Notes under the pieces: model-generated
Seen by the model: only the letters and a program-made list of their open reading frames with translations
The model's database searches: none
Told to the model about the DNA's origin: nothing
Translations under genes and position numbers: made by a program
Shown: positions 59,931-64,000 of the stretch, in pieces
How the letters are laid out: each line of letters starts with the position of its first letter
Position numbering within the stretch: the first letter of the stretch is position 1
From: Streptomyces sp. NBC_00461
Lineage (GTDB): Bacteria; Actinomycetota; Actinomycetes; Streptomycetales; Streptomycetaceae
Assembly (NCBI RefSeq): GCF_036013935.1
Contig: NZ_CP107902.1
Span: forward strand, 4,559,001 to 4,623,000
Reading direction: 5' to 3'
Length of the DNA stretch: 64,000 nt

Positions 59931-60017
59931 GTCTTTTCTCCAAGAGAGGTCTGACCGGAGGAAGGCCGGTCGGGATTTGCGGGTCTGCTCGCTTGCTGCG
60001 GTGACTTGCTGCTGGTG

Positions 60018-60857
60018 CTACTTGTTGGCGCCGAGCTCGATCGGAACGCCGACGAGGCTGCCGTACTCGGTCCAGGAGCCGTCGTAGTTCTTGACGTTCT
60101 CGACCTTGAGCAGCTCGTGCAGGACGAACCAGGTCAGGGCCGAGCGCTCACCGATACGGCAGTACGCGATGGTGTCCTTGGCCAGGTCGACGCGCTCCTC
60201 GGCGTAGAGCTCCTTGAGCTCGTCGTCCGACTTGAAGGTGCCGTCGTCGTTGGCGTTCTTCGACCACGGGATGTTACGCGCGGACGGGACGTGACCGGGA
60301 CGCTGCGACTGCTCCTGCGGCAGGTGCGCGGGGGCCAGCAGCTTGCCGGAGAACTCGTCGGGCGAGCGCACGTCGACCAGGTTCTGCGAACCGATGGCCG
60401 CCACCACGTCGTCACGGAAGGCGCGGATGGCCTTGTTCTGCGGCTTGGCGGTGTAGGAGGTCGCCGGGCGCACCGGGACGTCCTCGACCAGCTCGCGGGC
60501 GTCCAGCTCCCACTTCTTGCGGCCACCGTCGAGCAGCTTGACGTTCTCGTGGCCGTACAGCTTGAAGTACCAGTAGGCGTACGACGCGAACCAGTTGTTG
60601 TTGCCGCCGTAGAGGACCACCAGCGTGTCGTTGGCGATGCCCTTCTCCGACAGGAGCTTCTCGAAGCCCTCCTGGTCGATGAAGTCGCGGCGGACCGGGT
60701 CCTGCAGATCCTTGGTCCAGTCGATGCGGATCGCGTTCTTGATGTGGTTCTTCTCGTAGGCGGACGTGTCTTCGTCCACTTCCACGATCGCGATGTCGGC
60801 GTTGTCCAGGTTGTCCTGGACCCAGTCGGCGTCGACCAGGACGTCGCTGCGGCTCAT
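60018..60857 (-). CDS. thiosulfate sulfurtransferase (rhodanese)
   Basis: 279 aa with two rhodanese domains; the C-terminal one is active. The active-site loop is YCRIGERSALTW, Cys at about 233. The inactive domain has DADIAIVEVDED. It moves sulfane sulfur from thiosulfate (or similar donors) to thiophiles such as cyanide, and its actual partner is unknown. It is called CysA/SseA-like and is always next to DUF1416. Upstream lies a 26-aa leader peptide and hairpin, so expression is probably cysteine-controlled. Confidence 0.92.
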   Translation of the reverse strand: MSRSDVLVDADWVQDNLDNADIAIVEVDEDTSAYEKNHIKNAIRIDWTKDLQDPVRRDFIDQEGFEKLLSEKGIANDTLVVLYGGNNNWFASYAYWYFKLYGHENVKLLDGGRKKWELDARELVEDVPVRPATSYTAKPQNKAIRAFRDDVVAAIGSQNLVDVRSPDEFSGKLLAPAHLPQEQSQRPGHVPSARNIPWSKNANDDGTFKSDDELKELYAEERVDLAKDTIAYCRIGERSALTWFVLHELLKVENVKNYDGSWTEYGSLVGVPIELGANK

Positions 60858-60957
60858 GCGCTTTCTCCTCCGGGCAGTTGCGGCGGGGCGTGCGAGTGTG
60901 AGGGTGCGCGCGCAGGCGGCGGCGCGCAGGGATGCCCTGGGCAGGGCGGCGGGGAAT

Positions 60958-60977
60958 GCGGAAGCAGACGCTTCCGC
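60958..60977 (-). promoter_or_regulatory. attenuator-like hairpin after the leader peptide
   Basis: GCGGAAGC-AGAC-GCTTCCGC, an 8-bp perfect stem with a 4-nt loop. It starts directly at the stop codon of the leader peptide (60978). A ribosome stalled inside the leader would prevent or allow its folding. Confidence 0.6.
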
Positions 60978-61058
60978 TCAGAAGGTGCGACAGAGCATGG
61001 CGGCGACGCGGCACAGGTCTACTGCCCGCCGCTTCGTGAAATCCGCCTGTAGCTTCAT
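60978..61058 (-). CDS. leader peptide of the sulfurtransferase operon
   Basis: 26 aa: MKLQADFTKRRAVDLCRVAA then MLCRTF. It shows the RR-x-VDL-x-R-(V/M) consensus and late Cys-Arg pairs of the putative leader peptides found before sulfur and cysteine genes in actinobacteria. The ATG at 61058 is 7 nt after a TACGAT -10 box, so the mRNA begins at or near the ATG. Two cysteine codons near the end would stall the ribosome when Cys-tRNA is low. Confidence 0.8.
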   Translation of the reverse strand: MKLQADFTKRRAVDLCRVAAMLCRTF

Positions 61059-61065
61059 GGGCTCG

Positions 61066-61071
61066 ATCGTA
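61066..61071 (-). promoter_or_regulatory. -10 box of the leaderless leader-peptide transcript
   Basis: TACGAT on the minus strand, 7 nt from the leader-peptide ATG. The distance suits a transcription start at the A of ATG. Confidence 0.5.
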
Positions 61072-61255
61072 GGGACGGACAGCGGGGCGTGTCACCGCCG
61101 TGTCGCATGTTGAGATGCGATCGTCCGGGATGTGAGACCAGAGAGGGGCCCGGGCCGTGTTTGCACGGCTCGCGGGCCTGCGTACACACCATCACACCTG
61201 TGGGGCGGACGAACCGTCTCGCCCTTCGGACGCCCGGAGTCCGCCGAGCGTCGTC

Positions 61256-62002
61256 CTACCCGGCCAGCCTGACGTTCGAACCCTTCACCGTGATGTCCAC
61301 ACCGTCCTTCGCAGCCTGCACGCTGTCCAGCTTCACACCGCCGGGGAGCTGGTCGATGGTCTGCTGGAAGTCGGTGATCGACCGGATGCGGGAGTCGGCC
61401 AGCTCGATGACCAGCTTGGGCAGGTTGTCGGCGTGCACCTTCACGGTGTCGCCGTCGACGGTCACCGTGCTGAGCACCGGATACGTCTGCGAGGCGCCGG
61501 CCGCCGAGACCTTGACGTCGACCTTGATCTTGCCGTTGCCGCCGTCGGAGAGACCGACGACCTGGGCGGTGACCCCGCTGAAGATGTCCGTCGGCTGGGA
61601 CTTGGCCGCCTTGAGCAGTTCGTCGTAGGCGATGGTCGCGGTGCCGGTCGCAGTGGACGCGGTGGCGGAGCTGTAGTCGCCGGAGAACGTGACGCCCTTC
61701 ATATCGGCCTTCAGGTCGTCGATACGGATCGTCTTCGGGCCGGCGCCGCTGCCGGTGCCCGTGCCCGTGTTCGCCTCGTAGTCCTTGATGCCGACCTCGA
61801 CGTCGTCCAGCTCACCGGAGGCGACCTGGGTGAGGAAGGGGAAGCCCTTGATGGACACGTCGGGGGTGGAGGCGAGGTTCTCGGTGGTCTGCAGCTTGGA
61901 CGCCGCCTCGTCCTCGGCGAAGTAGACCGCGACCCGGTCGACGACCGCGAACAGGCCGCCCAGGATCACGACGACGATCAGAAGTATTCGCAGCGCGCGC
62001 AT
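61256..62002 (-). CDS. DUF2993 (LmeA-like) protein
   Basis: 248 aa. One N-terminal hydrophobic helix (residues 4-22) anchors a secreted DUF2993 domain: KGFPFLTQVASGELDDVEV and the LTGxxxGV-type beta repeats. In mycobacteria the homologue LmeA supports mannan elongation in the envelope. The last part, VDITVKGSNVRLAG, closes the domain. ATG 62002 (MRALRILL). Confidence 0.85.
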   Translation of the reverse strand: MRALRILLIVVVILGGLFAVVDRVAVYFAEDEAASKLQTTENLASTPDVSIKGFPFLTQVASGELDDVEVGIKDYEANTGTGTGSGAGPKTIRIDDLKADMKGVTFSGDYSSATASTATGTATIAYDELLKAAKSQPTDIFSGVTAQVVGLSDGGNGKIKVDVKVSAAGASQTYPVLSTVTVDGDTVKVHADNLPKLVIELADSRIRSITDFQQTIDQLPGGVKLDSVQAAKDGVDITVKGSNVRLAG

Positions 62003-62140
62003 ACGGCGTTTCCCCCACCTGGCCGGACGATGACAGCGTTCCCGGCGACCGGGTGGCCGCCCAGCGCGAGACTAACCCTGCGGCGGCACGGACCGGGGAA
62101 TTGTCGATCACCTGTGACAGGAGCGGGTGACCGCGGCCGG

Positions 62141-63367
62141 CTACTGACCCAGTGCCCGCCCCAGCACGTACACGACCGGCGCCGCGGCCGTCAGCGGCAG
62201 GGCGACACCCGCCGTGAAGTGCACGAACCTCGACGGATAGTCGTAGCTCGCCACCCGGTGGCCGATGAGGGCGCAGCCGGCCGCGCCCGCGCCCAGCAGC
62301 GCGCCCTTCGCCCCGAACCCCGTCATTCCGCCGACGGCGATGCCCGCACCCGCGGCGGCGAGGAGGGAGGCGACGACCGACGCGGGGGTGGGCAGCGGGA
62401 TCGCGCGGGCCAGGACCGCCACCGCGACCGCCGCGGCGCCGACCGAGACGGCGTGCGCGGATGCCGCGAGATACCCGCCCGCGACGATGGACAGCGCGGC
62501 CGAGGCGACGCCCGCCATCAGGCCGTACATCCGCTCGTCCGGGTCCGCGTGCGAGCGCAGCTGGAGGACCAGGGAGAGCAGGACCCAGACGCCGAGGGTG
62601 CCCAGGATCGCCGCCGGGCCGTTCGACCGGCCCGCCACCATCAGCACGGTGTCCGCGGCGAGCGCGCCCAGGAACGCCAGCGCGATGCCCTGCCGGGCCG
62701 GCCACATGCCGTTCAGCCGGAACCAGCCCGCCGCGGTGACCGCCTGAAGGACGACGAGCGGGACGAGAAGGGCGTACGAGCCGACAGCGGCCGTGCCGGA
62801 CAGGAGCAGGCCCAGCAGGGCCGTGAGCCCGGCCGGCTGCATGCCCGGCTCGATGATCGGGGAGCGGCCCTCCAGGCGGGCGCGCTGGGCGTCCGTGATG
62901 CGGGCGTTGCCCGCGAGGGTGGCGGGGCCGTAGGCGGCGCCCGGCGATTCCCCGGCGGAGGGGGCCGGCGCGGGGGCCGGTGCGGGGGCCGGTGCAGGTG
63001 CGGGGGTGGGGGCGGGAGCCGGTGCCTGCGGTTGCTGCCACTGCTGAGACGCCTGCGGGTACCCCTGTTGCGGTGCCTGCTGGGGTGCCTGCTGCATGTA
63101 GGCCGTCTCCGCGCTCGACACCGGCGCCTGCGGCTGCGGCTGCGGCTCCCAGGTCTGCCCCTGCCACTGCTGGGTGTACTGCTGGGCGGCATACGGGTCG
63201 TCGTAACCCTCGTATCCCTGACCCTCGTATCCCTGACCCTCGTATCCCTGAGCCTGGTATCTCTGACCCTGGTATCCCTGAGCCTGATACGCCTGCTGCG
63301 GCTGTTGCTGCGCGTGCGGCTGCGGCTGGTGGTACGGGTCGTACGGGTCGTACGGCTGATCGGTCAT
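62141..63367 (-). CDS. Gln/Pro/Tyr-rich membrane protein
   Basis: 408 aa. The first 150 residues are low complexity: PYDPYDPYHQPQPHAQQQ, tandem GYEGQ units and a Pro-Ala repeat. About nine hydrophobic helices follow from residue 175 (LTALLGLLLSGTAAVGSYAL onward), ending VYVLGRALGQ. The soluble tail is cytoplasmic. No transport motif is seen; function unknown. ATG 63367 (MTDQPYDP) is 2 bp from the stop of the MoaD gene, so the two are coupled. Confidence 0.75.
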   Translation of the reverse strand: MTDQPYDPYDPYHQPQPHAQQQPQQAYQAQGYQGQRYQAQGYEGQGYEGQGYEGYDDPYAAQQYTQQWQGQTWEPQPQPQAPVSSAETAYMQQAPQQAPQQGYPQASQQWQQPQAPAPAPTPAPAPAPAPAPAPAPSAGESPGAAYGPATLAGNARITDAQRARLEGRSPIIEPGMQPAGLTALLGLLLSGTAAVGSYALLVPLVVLQAVTAAGWFRLNGMWPARQGIALAFLGALAADTVLMVAGRSNGPAAILGTLGVWVLLSLVLQLRSHADPDERMYGLMAGVASAALSIVAGGYLAASAHAVSVGAAAVAVAVLARAIPLPTPASVVASLLAAAGAGIAVGGMTGFGAKGALLGAGAAGCALIGHRVASYDYPSRFVHFTAGVALPLTAAAPVVYVLGRALGQ

Positions 63368-63369
63368 CC

Positions 63370-63624
63370 TCACCCTCCTGCGAACGGCGGGAGCACCTCG
63401 ACCGTGCCGCCGTCGGCCAGCCGTACCGTCTCATGTCCGCGGGTGCCCACGGGGTCACCGTCGATGAGGAACGAGCATCGCTGCAGTACGCGCGACAGTT
63501 CACCGGGGTGTCGCTCGCGCACGGCGTCGAGCGCCTCGGCGAGGGTGGCCGCGTCGTACGGCTCCTCGGCGACGCCGGCCGCGGCCTTCGCGGCGGCCCA
63601 GTAGCGCACCGTGACCTTTGGCAT
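63370..63624 (-). CDS. MoaD/ThiS family sulfur-carrier protein
   Basis: 84 aa. MPKVTVRYWAAAKAAAGVA opens a ubiquitin-like fold; the protein ends PPFAGG, with the diglycine needed for adenylation and thiocarboxylate formation. Which pathway it serves (molybdopterin, thiamine or other) cannot be told. No moeB or moaE is in the window. It is co-transcribed with the membrane protein gene downstream. Confidence 0.88.
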   Translation of the reverse strand: MPKVTVRYWAAAKAAAGVAEEPYDAATLAEALDAVRERHPGELSRVLQRCSFLIDGDPVGTRGHETVRLADGGTVEVLPPFAGG

Positions 63625-63690
63625 CCGGTTCCTCAATCAATGGTCGATCAGTGGTCGATGAGCAGTCGATCGGCGGTGTACACCGTCAGG

Positions 63691-64000
63691 CTAGCCCGCC
63701 TGTGAGACGGCCCAGTCCCCGATGCGCGCCAGCAGCCCGTCCGTGGCCGCGTGTTCGGCGTGGCCCATGCCGCCCTCCACCCAGAGATCGCCGTGGTCAC
63801 CGGCGGCCCCGGCCAGCATGCGGGGGTGGTCGAGCGGGAAGTAGCCGTCCCGGTCGCCGTGCACGATCAGGAGCGGAGTGGGCGCGATCCTCGCCGCCGC
63901 CTCCGCCGGGGAGAGCGGGACCGGGTCCCACTCCCGGTGGTGGATCCTCGTACCGAATCCGTAGCGGCCCACCAGCCGGCCCTCGGGGCGGGTTACCAGC
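63691..64000 (-). CDS. alpha/beta hydrolase, C-terminal part (cut by window edge)
   Basis: The visible 102 codons are the C-terminal part. PLLIVHGDRDGYFPLDHP contains the usual Asp of the triad, and MGHAEHAA the catalytic His. The nucleophile lies outside the window. Substrate unknown. The gene continues beyond 64000. Confidence 0.8.
   Translation of the reverse strand, partial: LVTRPEGRLVGRYGFGTRIHHREWDPVPLSPAEAAARIAPTPLLIVHGDRDGYFPLDHPRMLAGAAGDHGDLWVEGGMGHAEHAATDGLLARIGDWAVSQAG

Noticed and set aside
61157..63604. 815-codon plus-strand frame
   Set aside because: Antisense to DUF2993, the Gln/Pro-rich protein and MoaD genes; composition is typical of a shadow frame.

Overview
The window is a high-GC actinobacterial chromosome segment. 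GTG starts, purine-rich Shine-Dalgarno sites and the gene content (msiK, carD, phoR-phoP/phoU, mshA, rsiG, nur, Tat and LAXTG secreted proteins) point to Streptomyces. The gene order around cysS, phoRP, mshA and nur agrees, from memory, with the core of Streptomyces chromosomes. A block of small secreted proteins and several accessory islands are inserted into that core.

Layout. 0-3.2 kb: FAD oxidoreductase (cut by the edge), rhomboid-like membrane protein, APH(6)-type kinase and GNAT. 3.2-8.6 kb: nine consecutive small secreted proteins in a few paralogous families, with shared leaders, a shared operator-like palindrome and hairpins between them. 8.9-13.4 kb: stand-alone condensation-domain protein, tRNA-Thr(UGU), msiK, a small membrane protein and an NDP-sugar nucleotidyltransferase. 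13.6-20 kb, minus strand: DoxX-type membrane protein, rlmB, cysS, ispF-ispD and carD. 20.5-24.5 kb: lipoprotein, the phoR-phoP operon divergent from phoU across a PHO box, and a tiny Cys-rich protein. 25-31 kb: VOC protein, SDR, LAXTG wall protein, gpmA, MFS exporter, remnants of a DUF397 gene and its partner, and DUF2000. 31-41.9 kb: AraC regulator, Tat-exported beta-helix protein, YbjN-mshA, a 59-bp tandem repeat, methyltransferase, NlpC/P60 hydrolase behind an interleaved inverted repeat, a receiver-PP2C phosphatase, DUF2516, an HBHA-like protein and an XRE regulator.

42-44.7 kb is a cassette: a frameshifted TetR repressor divergent from two SDR genes across a perfect 32-bp palindrome, bounded by inverted GGTGACA motif pairs. 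44.7-53.5 kb holds HAD, RraA, a decayed membrane protein, a 2-domain kinase-fold protein and three GntR regulators with a shared C-terminal domain. Two of these regulators are divergent from paralogous ~61-aa membrane proteins across a conserved AGTTGG-N3-CCAACT site. This duplicated regulator/small-membrane-protein unit and the secreted-protein cluster are the best candidates for undescribed systems.

53.7-64 kb: Eis-like acetyltransferase, decayed asparaginase, rsiG (c-di-GMP-dependent anti-sigma-WhiG), dtd, ygfZ, nur (nickel-responsive Fur), a nitrobindin-like protein, a 33-aa membrane peptide, DsrE, DUF3099, DUF1416 and a sulfurtransferase preceded by a leader peptide and hairpin that look like a cysteine attenuator. 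DUF2993, a Gln/Pro-rich membrane protein, a MoaD/ThiS protein and a cut alpha/beta hydrolase close the window.

Functionally the segment combines developmental and envelope biology (secreted-protein cluster, rsiG, NlpC/P60, LAXTG protein), nutrient control (PhoRP/PhoU, Nur, MsiK), mycothiol and sulfur metabolism (mshA, sulfurtransferase, DUF1416) and housekeeping RNA and isoprenoid genes. Four decayed genes mark sites of recent turnover.
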